53,585 nucleotides of DNA, from NCBI GenBank assembly GCA_001600495.1, contig BCKE01000075.1, positions 104,270-157,854 on the forward strand, written 5' to 3'. Source of the stretch: Pilasporangium apinafurcum. Its lineage: Eukaryota > Oomycota > Peronosporomycetes > Pythiales > Pythiaceae. The notes beneath the pieces are model-generated. The model was not told the origin of the DNA. It did not search any database and saw only the letters and a program-made list of their open reading frames with translations. Position 1 is the first letter of the stretch; each line of letters opens with the position of its first letter. This document shows, one piece after another, positions 1 to 11,621 of this stretch. The position numbers and the translations under genes were made by a program.

Positions 1-579
1 CGGACACGGACTGCGAAGAAGCAAGCACGACAAAGAATACGCACGCGCAAACGTCAGCGTTATCGTCTGCGACGCAAGATTCGGTTTCTGTTGAGAAAGG
101 TGTCACGGATGGTCAATGATATGCACCAGAAGCTCTCGCGGTGGCTGAGNGACAATTATCATGAGGTACTGTTACCAAGGTTTCAGACAAAAAAAATGTC
201 TGCGAGATATGTACGTGAGGAAGTTGAAGATGCAACACCAAGAAACTTATGGGAGCCAGAGGAGATGCTGACAGTACGTGGACGCAAGCGCAAGATTTCA
301 AGTCCGACGACGCGGATGATGTTGGCTCAGTCACATTATCAGTTCAGAATGCTCCTAACACAGAAGATGGAGCGCACAGGCGGACACTTGGAAGAAGTCT
401 GTGAGAGATACACGTNCATNTCGTGCTCACGCTGCGGGAAGATCAACAAGAGACTCAGTGAAAGCGAGACATTCAAATGCAAGAAGTGTACGTTTGATCA
501 TGATCGTGATGTAAGTGCCGCAAAGAACATCTTCCACAAGAATATCGGCGGATCTATCTTGCGCGAACACTTNGCCTGA
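1..579 (+). mobile_element. Fanzor2/TnpB-like nuclease, C-terminal part, open at left edge
   Basis: The frame is open from base 1 and ends at TGA 577-579, so the N-terminus lies outside the window. In order it shows a basic stretch, then the TnpB/Fanzor central signature (KLSRWL, then LLPRFQTKKM at about codons 45-65), a T-R-M-M-L motif, a RuvC-II-like region ending EVCERYT, a four-Cys zinc finger (SCSRCG then CKKC) and RuvC-III with the catalytic Asp in DHDRDVSAAKNI. Fanzors are eukaryotic relatives of bacterial TnpB, and members have been shown to act as RNA-guided DNA nucleases. The single zinc finger right before DRDVSAAKNI resembles the IS607-type TnpB/Fanzor2 branch rather than Fanzor1. 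No in-frame stop is seen, but ambiguous bases at 150, 416, 420 and 573 hide residues beside the finger. Activity cannot be judged without the missing RuvC-I half. Confidence 0.8.
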
Positions 580-995
580 TAAAGCAAAAAAATATCGAAG
601 TCGCCTTCTTCGAGGAGTCCTGCCAGCTTTACTGGTGTTATAGGCCCAANAGGGAGTAGGTGTCCGGTACTTTGGTATCTTTGGCATCTACTGGGAACTC
701 CTTAGGCGGGCGATATCGTTACCTGGTACTCTAGGAAGAAAACAACAACTAGACCTGAAGATAGATCTTATACACTTGCTTTTGGGGATGGATTTCTTGA
801 TGGAATCTGAAAGCCAATAAAGAGAGAAGCGTTGGGAAGTTTTATCAACAGAGAAGAACGAAACATGAAAAACATGCATCAAAATTGTATCTTTGTTGAA
901 TATGGAGGGTCTGAACATGAATTGTATGTAAAGTGACAAAAAGGAGTAAGACAGGAGGTGAATTATATACTACATATAATCGCCGATATAGAATT
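580..995. other. No gene recognised
   Basis: This is the stretch between the Fanzor2-like fragment and the first composite element. I see no coding signal. It may contain the 3' non-coding end of the left element, but its bases do not align by eye with the conserved Fanzor tail at 12232-12408. One ambiguous base is at 650. Confidence 0.5.
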
Positions 996-2463
996 CTTAA
1001 CCTTTATTCCGCCATTTCTCCCACTAGTGGGATAGAAACTTGTTTTCAATTCTTCGCAATAAGCTTTTTTCTCCACTACCCTTCTTCTCAAGAAAGGATC
1101 CAGGTCGATGACAGTACATCTCCGAGGAGATCAACATTGCTTCCGATCTCAAGGACATCAAGCCAGGACTGTCCAGATTGATAGAAATGACACGTAAAAA
1201 GCAGATCTCGAGGATTGCAGTTACCATCCAATATCAATTTGAGTACGGACTCGTCGCACAAATATGTAAAGAGCATAACATCCAAACCATGGTTCACACT
1301 GATCAAACGATCCAAGATAGATGAACCAAGTCCGAACAGTATCTTGAAAGTGAAGTTGTATCCAACAAAGGAGCAGAAGCAACTTCTCAACAAGATGTTT
1401 GATATCAGAAAGTCTTGGAGTATCCTCACTGATAGAGATGTCAACGCTGCTAGAACACATCTTTTTCAAGAATGGACACCTCCAGTAGCATCCCACTAAA
1501 GAGAAATACGAAAATATGATGGTACCTCCTGACAATTACGTTCCCGATACTGTCATTGGGATCGACCCTGGTATGCGATCGCTCTGCACTGTCATTCGTG
1601 TGCGAGAAGTTGATGTGGAAGAGAAGGAAGCGAAATGCAACGGAAGGATACCCAAGCAAAGTCAAGTGAAAGAATCGAAGTAGAAGCGACGAAAGAAACG
1701 AAAGAAGAAAAGGAAGAGGAGACGCAAACACGGCGTTCGACGCAAGCGAACCAGTAACCAGCAGTACGATATTCAACAGATATCTATGCGAGAGTACAGA
1801 CATCTCGCCAGGATGAACAAGTGTATGTTCTGGTACGAGAACTTGAAGAAGAGAGAACATGCGTACGGAAGGATTATCCGAGAGATGCCTTCGTTCAAGA
1901 CAGCATCATATGAGCAGTATATGACAAACGTCAAGTATGTGTGAAGACATCTCGACTTCTTGGTGAGCTTCTGTGGATCGCATCCATTTCATAAATGGCA
2001 TTTCCTTCAGTTCAGATTTAGTCGGAAGACGTTGGCACATCTGGCAAAGCGGTTGGTGTCTACGTCAAGTCCTCAGGTTTGCATTGGTCTCGGTGACTGG
2101 AGTCAACAGGACTTCGTCAAGGGTCACGTACATGGACTCGTGAAGCGGTTCGCACATGAGCTGGTAAAGCGTGAGATCGTGCTGCAGATCGACGAGTACT
2201 GGATGAGTCAGTGATGCTCCGAGTGCTACCAGCAGCTTGAAGAGACGCTATTCCCGATAAAAAAAAGGCTGATGGAAGCACAAGCGTCAAGTTTTCCTGC
2301 CAGGTTCTTCACTGTAACAACAGCGAGTGCAGAATCATGTGGAAACGAGATGTGAATACGTCAAAGAACATCCTTACATTCGCTATGTGTCTCCTACATG
2401 GATTTCCAAGACCGCCAGAGTTACGACGAGGAAGAAAGAATGTAGGAAGAGAATAGAGTGTAG
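996..2463 (+). mobile_element. Decayed Fanzor composite element, copy A
   Basis: About 1.47 kb, repeated almost perfectly at 26576-28043, which defines both ends. At 1335-1400 a TnpB-like N-terminus (KVKLYPTKEQKQLLNKMF) is joined directly to a RuvC-III-like tail (LTDRDVNAARTHLF), so the middle is missing. From about 1540 a second, Fanzor1-like frame follows: RuvC-I (VIGIDPGMRS), a Lys/Arg-rich stretch, GDWSQQDFVKG, VLQIDEYWMSQ, the finger half CSECYQQLE and, after a frameshift near 2250-2310, the other half plus RuvC-III (VLHCNNSEC, KRDVNTSKNI) and the closing RPPELRRG. In-frame stops lie at 1681 (TAG), 1942 (TGA) and 2212 (TGA), so the element is dead. The first 230 bases carry, on the minus strand, a stretch (EKSLLRRIENKF) also found at about 11940-12010. 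No target duplication or terminal repeat is evident. TnpB/IS607-type elements typically lack both. Confidence 0.8.
1019..1032. repeat. 14-bp perfect palindrome near the left end of the composite element
   Basis: TCCCACTAGTGGGA is its own reverse complement. It lies about 25 bp inside the left end of copy A and recurs at 26599-26612 in copy B. It could be a structural or recognition feature of the element end, but it might be chance. Confidence 0.45.
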
Positions 2464-2907
2464 TCGTCATTCACATCCTCAGTTGTGCATACTTTGGAGT
2501 GGTGGTGTACAGCTGCAAAAAATTGCCTGTCACTGTGCTTCCAAAGATTCATTGATTTCCTGCCAGCGATCATGATTCTTGGATCTTGAGGCATCCATAG
2601 TACACACTTTGTTCACACTGGTTTCACTTGACAGGGCTGTTCACCAACAATCATTGACTTGAAACGATACCAGTACGCCAACGGCAACTCTCATCTCTTG
2701 TTTCTCTGAACGAAAAAGGAGATGACGATCCAGCAGTCCATCAATTCAAAAGCGGTGCTTCAGTATTGTTCTGATCCAAAAAAGACCCAAGTAATCATCA
2801 CGTCATATACACATAAAATTAGGATAAATCCTAGTTTTAGTTTTACATCCCATTCTTCCCTTTCGGCTTTTCCCCTCCCCCCCCCCTCATTGTTAACAAA
2901 ACTCAAC
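2464..2907. promoter_or_regulatory. Intergenic, 5' region of EPL1
   Basis: No gene is visible between the end of the composite element and the EPL1 start. A C-rich run at about 2874-2886 is followed by TCATTGTTAACAA at 2888-2900, which loosely resembles the oomycete initiator (TCATTYYNNCAWTTT) and sits 8 bp from the ATG. The match is imperfect, so it is only a candidate. Confidence 0.3.
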
Positions 2908-4774
2908 ATGCGGCGCCAAAGCCTCCGGCCGCGGCAGATTGACATCCATGCGCGCATGCGCATCATCCGCTCGGCGGAGGATCTTGAAGTGGACGACGAC
3001 GGCGCATCTAGTAGCACCGGTGTCGCCGGTACTGGCTCCCAACCACATGCATCTTTCGAAGAGCTCGTCGCTGTAAGTTTCCTCCTTTTGTGTATACTTA
3101 AACAAGAACAATACATAATAAGGAGCACATTTTGGATAGGGACTGGAAGACTACTCGTCAGCATCAAAACATGCGGCGGCTGCCGCAAACAAGCGCAAGA
3201 AGAAGAACATCCCCATTCCTATCATCTTGACCGTTGATTCTTATGACGACGCCATCCCGGACGATTTCGTCATCCCCACAAGTTATGTGCGTTTCCAAGC
3301 ACTCCCTCAACCTTCCTCCTCCTCTATTGACACAGACAGTCAATTGCAGAAAATAGAAATGGATTTGGAACTCGCAGAGATCAAATGGCTGCGTAAACAC
3401 GTGAAATATGGTGTCAATGGCGATCCACGGTATCAATTGACACTCGACCAATTAGCGAAGATGCTCGATGTATTAGAAAAAGCGTCTGCGTTGATCAATC
3501 CCAACGTCATCACCTTGGCCGAAGCAGAAGAAGTGCTAGCGAAGCAATTAGGGATGGTCCGCACGCCACTCAATAAAGCGACGGTCGATGTCTACAACTA
3601 CTGGGCTCAGAAGCGGCTGGCACTCAAGCGACCGTTACTGCGCAAGTACTGGCCACAGACACCATTAAACGACACGAATCCGCATTTAGTGTTTCGACCG
3701 CGCGAAAAAGAGAGGTATAAGTTGCGCAAGCACCGCAAGAATGACATGGATGGATACCGAAAACTCCAGCAACTACGTACAGACTTTGAGCGAATCCGCC
3801 ATTTGATGGACTTGGTTAAGCGCCGAGAGAAGGCAAAGCGATTGCAGATTGATTTTCTGGATGAAACTCGCAGGCAAGCGATACATGAATTGACAGTGCG
3901 AGATGGGAGTGTACGAAAACCAGTGATTCCAGTCGATGAAGAACGAGAGCGACAAAAGAAGAACAAAAAGAAGAAGAAGAAGAAACATCGTCGAGACAGT
4001 GAAGACAATATCATAAGTGGTGGTATAATCAATGGCACAGGCAGCGATGGTAGTGCGACTGGTAACTTATCCGCAGATAACAGCAAACCAACTGGTATCA
4101 CCGCGGGAGGTGCAGCTGACCTAGCGATGGAAAGTGGTCGTATCTTGACGTTTATGGAATACGACACGTCACAAAATTTCCGCATGTGTGGTGAAGAGAA
4201 TGATCCAGAACTGTCAATACCATACTACCCTTCCTATCCAATGTCTTCTTCACATATAATGGCGAGTATGTTCATGCAACCACCCAAGTATCGTTGTCGA
4301 GGTCGAATCGGTCGAGGTGGTCGACTGGTGGTTGATCGAATCCCTGTACCGTCGTCCCGATACTATGCGCCGACTGAAATCAATGCAACGATGGCCAAGT
4401 TTGCCCAAACATCTACCGGTCAAAATAGGAGCACTAGTGGTGGTAATATTGGGAATGGAGCTGTTCAGAGTGAATCTCAAGCTGCTTCGATGGGCGAAGC
4501 GATCAACAGTGGCCATGGCGGTGCCATTCTCGTCCATGAGACCTCTTTTCGGCCGTTGATGGCTAAGCTCGAGCAAGTAACAACAAAACGGGTGGAAGAA
4601 ATTTACAACATGAGCGACAGTGAAGACGAATTTCTGGAACCACTGACGTCGTCTGTCTACGAAACGACCACATCGCGGAAATCGGCGAGTGGAAGTGGAA
4701 GCAGTGCAGGTGGCGGGAAAATGCATCCGAATGTCTCACCACCACACATGCTCAAATTTGCGCTTGATATTTAG
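2908..4774 (+). CDS. EPL1: Enhancer-of-polycomb-like protein (EPL1), NuA4 complex scaffold
   Basis: Two exons, 2908-3072 and 3140-4774, give 599 residues. The intron (GTAAGT...ATAG) is phase 0. The N-terminus MRRQSLRPRQIDIHARMRI matches the start of the EPcA domain, and residues about 238-290 carry its hallmark FRPREKERYKLRKHRKND, followed by a leucine/arginine helix (RIRHLMDLVKRREKAKR). A Lys-rich run (KKNKKKKKKKHRR) may be a nuclear localisation signal. The C-terminal half is low-complexity Ser/Gly-rich. In yeast and animals Epl1/EPC bridges the Esa1/Tip60 acetyltransferase module to nucleosomes, and a chromatin role is inferred here by homology. It converges with the DUF4795 gene, with only 93 bp between stops. 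The start is the first ATG after a C-rich leader. Confidence 0.9.
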
Positions 4775-4867
4775 GTTTCCAGCTGCGTTTATGTAAAGAA
4801 AACAACAACATATAATGAAGAATAGGAAATAGCTTGACTCTTTTGGTGCATTTTCTTACTGGATCGT

Positions 4868-7745
4868 TCACAAGCGCTTCTCATTTCTCTTCAAAGTGGA
4901 GTCCTGTGTTAGCTCTGCAAATGGTCGAACAATCACCTAGCAGTCACAACAAACAGTGAGCATAAACCAGGAAAATACCAAGACAAGAGAAGCAGATCGG
5001 CTTACTGTTGACGATACCGAGCGCGTAATAATCTCGCTTCTTCGATCTGGGAGAAACGCCGTTTTTGGACGTGAAGCTATGGAGCTATTCATGAGAGACG
5101 AGTTCAGCACATTGTGAGCCATTTGATGACTAATAGCCTAGCAGTTAAACAGAGGGACAAGCAATACGCACTCTTCGGATCGATTACTATTCGATAGCGG
5201 CTTCTTCTTGAATGTGTTCGGTGTGATGGAAGGACCGTACACGACTTGATCGGACAGCAACGTTTTTCTCAGTGGGATTCGATTGCGTCCATCATCCAGA
5301 TTGACAAACGCATGTTTCACATCTGCCCCAGCCCAATTATTGTTGTTTTGATTAAAAATTCTCAATGCAACCTCCTGTCGATGCTTCCTCCGTTTCGACG
5401 CTGCCGTAGTGGATGATGGAAACGAGAACTCGCCAAATACATCCAAATCTCCAAATTGCTGCATGAAAAGCGAAGGTAGTTGCTTATCAGCTGCTGGGTT
5501 CGGTGGTTGATCTGGTATCTGGTGGTTGTGATGAAGATTATGGTTAGTATGATGCCCATTCAGTGCATGTGCTCCAAATGCAGCAGTTCCATGACTAGAT
5601 GTATCGTGTTCAGGCGAAGACGGACCACCCGGGAAACCATAGGGAACTGTCTGATCACAGGCAAGACAACGCATTGGTGATTTCATCACTGCGCCCATCG
5701 GTGTAGTGGGGACTCCTGAATGGTTTGTTGCCTCCAATATATTCTTTTGCAGTCGATCTATTTCCGATCGGTCCACTTTCGTTTGCACCACTTTGGTGAG
5801 CCGATCAATCACGTCTGCTGTCGTTAATCCTGACAGTTTGGCGCGTAAATCATCGACAGTAGCAAGCATACGAGTAGTTGAGTCGTTGGCTTTTGCGTTG
5901 ATCTATTATGTGCAAGCGCTAAATTAATCGATTTGGTTCAGTTCCAATGATTAAAATGTCGAATCATACCTGATCGCTTAACTCCTGGATGATGCGCATG
6001 GTGTCTTCTTGACTCGGGCAGGCCATCAACTGCTTTCGCAGTTCTAATTCGTCATCCTTTCGCTCATGAAGTTCACGATGCAGTTGATCAATCGCTGCTT
6101 GCTGCCGTGCAAATACCTGTTCATACTTTTCTTGTTGTGTTTCAAAAGCCTCCAGCAAATTAGCTGTACCTTGTTCCATTTGCTGCAGTGTATTGGTCAG
6201 GAAACTGGTGCTTTGTTGAGTCGATTCCTGGTCTAGTTCTACACGTTGACTGAGGTTGTCCAACTGTGTAAGCAAATTACGCACAGTTAGAAGCATCTCT
6301 GCACCTCGGTCACTATGTAAAGCGTCCACATCCTGATTCAGTAATGCTAATAATTCCATCAAAAGTTGCAGAATTTGACTTGTTTCTTCAAGTAGCTTGG
6401 TTATTTCGAGTGAAGGCGTATCAGGATTTACAGGCTGTTGTTGCTGGGCAATCAATTGAATCTGAAATTTCAGCAAATCTTGCTTGAGCGCTTCCAATGT
6501 CGTGGCATTTGCACCAAAGTCACAATGGTCGCGCGCGTTCTGCAGCCACTTGGTGGCGATGTCATCAAGTTCGTGTTTTGAGACGAAATCAGTGGTAGCA
6601 AAGGCATCAAAAGAGGTTTTCGAAGCGAAATGGTTTGGAAGATTATTGATTTGCGCTAATAGATCGACAAGCTGCTGCTGTTGACCCGTCTGGCAGATCA
6701 ACATACTAGCGGACAACTCCTGAAGCTGTCGCTCAAGATCGCGTTGTTGCTGCTCTTGCTGCTTGAACAGCTCAAGTGGCGTGTATAGTTGTTGTTGCCG
6801 CCTCAACTCATTCATCTGCAGATCACAAACCGCCAATACCTCCGTATGCCACTGTGCTCGTGCATTCTGCAACAAAAGCTGCATTTGTTTTAGCAGTTTG
6901 GCGTCTTTCAATTGTGCTTCCCGCCTTCGGGCATCTTCAGCTAGCTGCAGTTCATGACAGGCCACAAAGAGACTCGTCTTCTTCGAAGGTCGTTCACTTG
7001 TTATTGTCGTCATTGCCGATGCAGCTACTTCCTCGCTTGGCGCAGTGTTGCTGTTGAAACCCGATAATTGTGCAATTTGTTCGTCTATATCGCATTCACT
7101 CAATCTACTCTCTACTTCTTCGTTTTCTTCGTGGGTTTGTGCCATCGTTTCTGTTAGTATTGTAGTAGATCTGCTTTCGTTTACTTCTTGCTGTTGCTTT
7201 TCGTGTGCATCATCGTTATCTACATCATCATTCACTTGCCGGTGTGATCCTGCTCTAACAAGAAATTTTGCCTCATCACTCTCCAGCTGCATGAGAATCG
7301 CCTCGTTTTCAGTCAAGACATCACTAATCGATTGGAAACGCGCTTGCTGTTCATGAATCTTGCTCACATCTGCTACATCATTCGATCGAAAGAAGAGCTC
7401 CAGCACTACATTCAACTGTCGTGAGATCGTCATGATATAATACTCGAGCTCCTTGCTATCGGGTTCAGTCATGACATTGGCAGTAAGAGGTACTACCGCT
7501 TGTTCACTGGCAGTCGTAGCCGAAGCAGCAGCTGCTGCTGAAAGCGCAGCGGTGGTTTCGGCTGTGTTGGTGATAAGCTGATGCATTGAGTGGAATTTTG
7601 TGGTTACATCACCAGTAAGTGTCTCAACTCGCGTCTCCATCATTGCCATTCGATCCATGAAGCTCCGGATGAGCGTGTCAAACACAGAGCCTTGCGACAC
7701 AAAGAACGTCGTCACATCATTTTCTATATTGTCGAAGAGAGGCAT
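4868..7745 (-). CDS. Coiled-coil protein with DUF4795 (QRICH2-like) domain
   Basis: Four exons, 7745-5970, 5902-5172, 5129-5006 and 4936-4868, give 899 residues; all phases close. Residues 1-590 are mostly Gln/Glu/Leu-rich coiled coil. Residues about 595-680 contain LRAKLSGLTTADVIDRL, then TKVDRSEIDRLQ, then RCLACDQTV. This layout (helices, a 'KxDRSEI' segment, then a CxxC turn) fits DUF4795 of QRICH2, a sperm-flagellum protein in mammals. The role here is inferred to be axonemal or basal-body associated. The 42-nt intron 5171-5130 is short, but skipping it would leave a stop at 5138, and the spliced frame continues cleanly to RNEKRL. The family call rests on motif memory, so another long coiled-coil family is possible. 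Confidence 0.6.
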
Positions 7746-9327
7746 CAGAGAGAGAAAGAGAGAAAGAAAGGTGAAAATGCAAAGTATATGCGGGTTTTAG
7801 AAATACAGATAACAAACAGTGGTGAAGCCAAGTTACTTGTGTCGTTTCATGTCCTTCACATCTAATATACGGTGATATCCTTAAATAATTTGCGATACAT
7901 TTATTTATGGTAGTGTGGGATTTAACATGAGGCAGGGATTTGTATGACATCAGTTGTATGCTCTTTGAGCAAGCACTTCGCAAACAGGAGGGTGGCACAT
8001 AGAACAATAAAATTCATCGCTTCATTGTATGCTGGTGATGGATATGGCACAGATACCGAGGCAATTGTCGCACTCCTTGTTAATCAATGGATAAGATAGG
8101 TGGAGGTACAGATGCAACTTCCGGTGGTAGGATCCCTTCAAGGACAAAATGCGATAAGCACAGAGTGTTAAATCAGCAGCAGAGTCCAGCGTTGCTCGGC
8201 TTCTGAACATCTCTGCTTTTAAAGAGATGAATCTACCAAGCATGACCGAAAACATTCAGAAAATAAGAGATTAGTTCAAGGCAATCTTCATAGATAGAAC
8301 AAGACAATGCCAATTTGACAGAAAGGAAAAAAAGAAAGTGCGGTATTAACGTGATGGACATGAGTATCACCAGCGCCTTGCTTTGTGCAATGTTGTGTTT
8401 ACGCGACATATGCAGACCAGATAGGTTGGCATTCTTGCGGGAATTGAGCTGTTTATGGTGAGTGAACGGTGATATCAGTCGTCAGTAGTCTGCATGAGGA
8501 ATCTAAGAAAAAATTTTATGAAAATGAATGATGGGTGGCGATCATATAGTGTCCATTCTCAACAACGCTGGGCGTTTCAGGTCCAAAACTCCAGGAGCCA
8601 AAGATTTATTAATGATTATTTTTAAAATAAGAATCGACAATTGGATAGATCCCCAATTGGTTCAGTCGACCCAAGTCCTCTCCCGCAGAACTAATAAGCT
8701 TTCAAAGCAAGTACATTTCTCTAATCTATAACAACAACAAAAAGTATCCGATGTGTGTATAAGCCCATTACGACATAAGTCACTTGAATATGATGAACAA
8801 CAAAGTAAAAATCCCACCCATTTCGCAAACAGCAATGCAATCGTTTTAGTTAATCGACTTGTTTCTTCCAACTGTTCAGGCTAAAGTGGGATCAGTTCAG
8901 CGTGTAGTGGGCAGGAAGAGCGCTCTTCTCCTCATTCGCACCACCACTAAGCAAAATCGTTTATGATGACAATGCTTCGCTCTCTCACCTGGCTGGTTGT
9001 TCTTCATGACCTGGTCCATTAGCTGCATGCGATTGGGCAGATGTTTCACAGGATCAAAACCGTGTCAAAGACGATTCTGATTGGTACAAATTTTGTCAGT
9101 AAGCTCCTCACATAGTAGCCATAGGGGCCCACTTCAGTTGTCCACGAGAACTTTGTGATAATCTTTTGACTTGGTTTTTGTATTGATGGTGTGCTAACTA
9201 AAAATGTTCTTTATTTTGTTCAAACCAAGTGGTACATATGTATGTGTATCACCAGGTCATTTCAGAATCCACCAGATCCGAAGTAGCAGTCCCTTCGATC
9301 ATAATCATCTACTGGATCTGTACGACA
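7746..9327. other. Gene-poor stretch of 1.6 kb
   Basis: No convincing gene apart from the doubtful short secreted-type frame at 8963-9186, listed separately. Frames at 8022-8255 (minus) and 8528-8731 (plus) have no recognisable motif, no partner exon and no clear splice signals. The part next to 7745 should hold the promoter of the DUF4795 gene, and the part next to 9328 that of the first TauE gene. Confidence 0.5.
8963..9186 (+). pseudogene. Possible small secreted protein, broken by a frameshift
   Basis: ATG codons at 8963, 8966 and 8972 open a short hydrophobic N-terminus (MLRSLTWLVVLHDLVH) that meets TAG at 9020. One base out of frame, coding-like sequence goes on (ACDWADVSQDQNRVKDD, then SDWYKFC) to a good 5' splice site at 9099. 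An AG at 9136-9137 restores the frame for a Cys-containing tail (PRELCDNLLTWFLY) ending at TGA 9184. A signal-peptide-like start plus Cys pairs suggests a small secreted protein, but no family is recognised. The frameshift may be real or a sequencing error, and the whole frame may be chance. Confidence 0.2.
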
Positions 9328-11560
9328 ATGCTTGGATTCCAGCGACTCTTGTCATGGTTGGCATTGCTGCTATCATTGGCTGTGCTTGTGATTCACACCA
9401 ACGCAGACACAGAAGCTGAACAAACGAAAGTGCCCTTCAGTGATTTTGTCGGGCTGACTTGCACCGTGACCAGCGATTGTGGCTATTTGCCCAGCCTCTC
9501 TTGCATTGATGGGTGCGTTCAAGTTGCTTCTGCTACAAATGCCAAGAAATAGAAACTAATCTAAGCCGTATGAATGTTGTGGTGATGCACGTATGCAGTG
9601 TTTGTGACTATTGTCGACAAGATACCGATTGTGCTTCTAGTCCGACGGACCGACACAAGCGCTGCCACATTGGCCTCATCTGGGACGATGCCGCACAGCA
9701 ATCATTGCCACAGATGGGCATCAATGCCAATGGTGAACCAGTGGCAGTGGGTTTCTGTGTGGAGAAAGACCTTTTCGCTCCATTCACTAGGACGGATTTT
9801 ATAGCGACGCTAATGGCATTCCTAAGTACAGCCATGGGGTCGGGTGGTGGCATTGGCGGTGGCGGATTGTTGGTGCCATTGTACATTTTTATCACCGGGT
9901 TCAGTCCGAAGCATGCTATCCCGCTTTCCAAAGCTACGATTTTTGGTAATGCGGTCGCGATGCTTTTATTCAATTTCGTACGCAAGCATCCAAGTACGTT
10001 GCTCATTTTTATATGTCACGTGACTTGTATCAAAGCTCTTATTCTTCTTGTTACTTCCACTAGATAAGCCGAATGTCCCGATCACCGACTTTGCTGTGTC
10101 GGTCGTGATGGAGCCCATGACGCTCGTTGGGTCTATCTTTGGTGTGATGCTGAACCACATATTGCCCAATTGGGTTATCCTGCTATTGCTTATCACGTTA
10201 TTGTCCTTTATCACGTACAAGACCTACCTCAAGGGAAACAAGGTACATTTGCATTTGTACGGCTGTTTATACTAGACGAAGTGCCATTGTTAACACCGGA
10301 TATGATGTAACTGACTAATCAGATTCGAGGAAAAGAAACAAATCGTGACGAAGCAATCATTCGCTCAACATTGAGTGGCAAGCGAGGACGTCGCTGGTCC
10401 ATTTTTCGCGTGTGTTTATTGCAAACTTATTACTTAGATGTGCAACAAATGTCTTGTTTATTGTAACGTGCTATTGTTGCGTTTTGGAATAGCATTTCGA
10501 TGTGGAGACGGCGGCAAAACATTGGTTAGCCATCACACGTCGCAATAAGAAGCAACGGCAGATCCAACGCGAAGATGAAGAAGATTTCAAATCACTCCCA
10601 CCACTTCCATTTGGTATTGAATGCAGTGGTGCCAACGGTTATAACAAGAGCGCAATGCCATTGGTGAATAAGGCCACACTATCGACAAAGCCAAATGGCA
10701 TATATGGCACATTTGCAAACGGTAAGTACTTGTAAATCACATCAAACGTATTGATTGAAGAACCTAATGCTTAATATTGATTACTAGGTGTGGGAGACGA
10801 TAGTATTTGGCCATCTATTCGACAATCGATTGAGCGCCGCGAAGCCCGGACGTTCCCAATAGGTCTCGTTCTCCCTTTGATTGTCTCCTGGGTCATCGTG
10901 TTTGTCCAAGCGCTGCTACGTGGTGGCCATGGTGCGCCCAGTATTATTGGCATCGAGTGTAATTCCACCAACTACTGGCTGGCCACAATCTTTCCCTTGG
11001 GGATCTTGATCGCATTCACATTGTACACCGGCAGGCAATTGCGATTAGAGAACCGTCTAAAAGTTCTGAGCGGCTACAAGTTCACTGAAGGTGATATCCA
11101 CTGGACCAAGAAGCGCGTGATCTGGACACCACTGTGTTGTACACTCGCCGGTGTAGCCGCTGGGCTCTTGGGGATCGGTGGCGGGATGGTTAAAGGACCG
11201 ATTATGCTTGAAATGGGTATGCTTCCACCGGTTCAATCGGCCACCACGAGCTTCATGGTGCTGTTTACGTCGTCATCAACGACTTTGCAATTTGCGATCA
11301 ATGACCAGTTCCCTGGTACATTGCAGTATGATTACATCGCGTGGTTTGCGTTTGCTGGGTTTCTTGGAGGGTTGTGTGGGCAGAAAGTCGTGGCATATTG
11401 TGTGAAGAAGTACAAGCGTGAGTCTATCATCGTTTATCTGTTATCCGCCGTCATTGGACTATCGGCCGTGGCGATGGGCATCATTGGCTTCCAATCGACG
11501 TTGAAAGACATTAAGTCTGGTTTGCATTTGGGCTTCCATGGCATCTGTGGGACCGATTAG
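9328..11560 (+). CDS. TauE/SafE-family membrane transporter, tandem copy 1
   Basis: Six exons (9328-9512, 9599-9993, 10064-10242, 10323-10409, 10493-10721, 10788-11560) give 615 residues. A signal peptide (residues 1-30) leads into a Cys-rich lumenal or external segment (LTCTVTSDCGYLP, CDYCRQDTDC). The two inverted TauE/SafE half-repeats follow. The first is marked by GGGIGGGGLLVP and SPKHAIPLSKATIFGN, the second by GIGGGMVKGPIMLEMG and PPVQSATTSFMVLFTSSST. Between them lies a charged loop encoded by exons 4-5. Family members move sulfite, sulfoacetate or related organic anions, but the substrate here is unknown. Exons 2, 3 and 6 have the same lengths as in copy 3. The start was chosen because copy 3's ATG falls at the same distance before the Cys-rich segment. 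Confidence 0.88.
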
Positions 11561-11621
11561 CAATAGAGAGCGAAAAGCAGTGCATGGAAATAGAATTTGT
11601 AAACAACTAAGATTGACCACG

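Noticed and set aside
996-2463. Retrotransposon or LTR interpretation of the A/B repeat pair
   Set aside because: The repeats are 24 kb apart with many host genes between, have no primer-binding site or reverse transcriptase, and encode TnpB-like motifs.
3773-4185. Long minus-strand frames inside EPL1, and similar ones inside the DZIP1, CEP76 and ELP2 genes
   Set aside because: They mirror the real reading frames, consist of low-complexity antisense, and have no motif or splice logic.
5138-5167. A 30-nt intron or a recoded stop near the 3' end of the DUF4795 gene
   Set aside because: A 42-nt intron at 5130-5171 with a GTGCGT donor closes the frame without either, and later exons continue normally.
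9138-9186. CHxC-type effector motif in the small secreted frame
   Set aside because: The spliced residues are C-H-C, not C-H-x-C, and the frame itself is doubtful.
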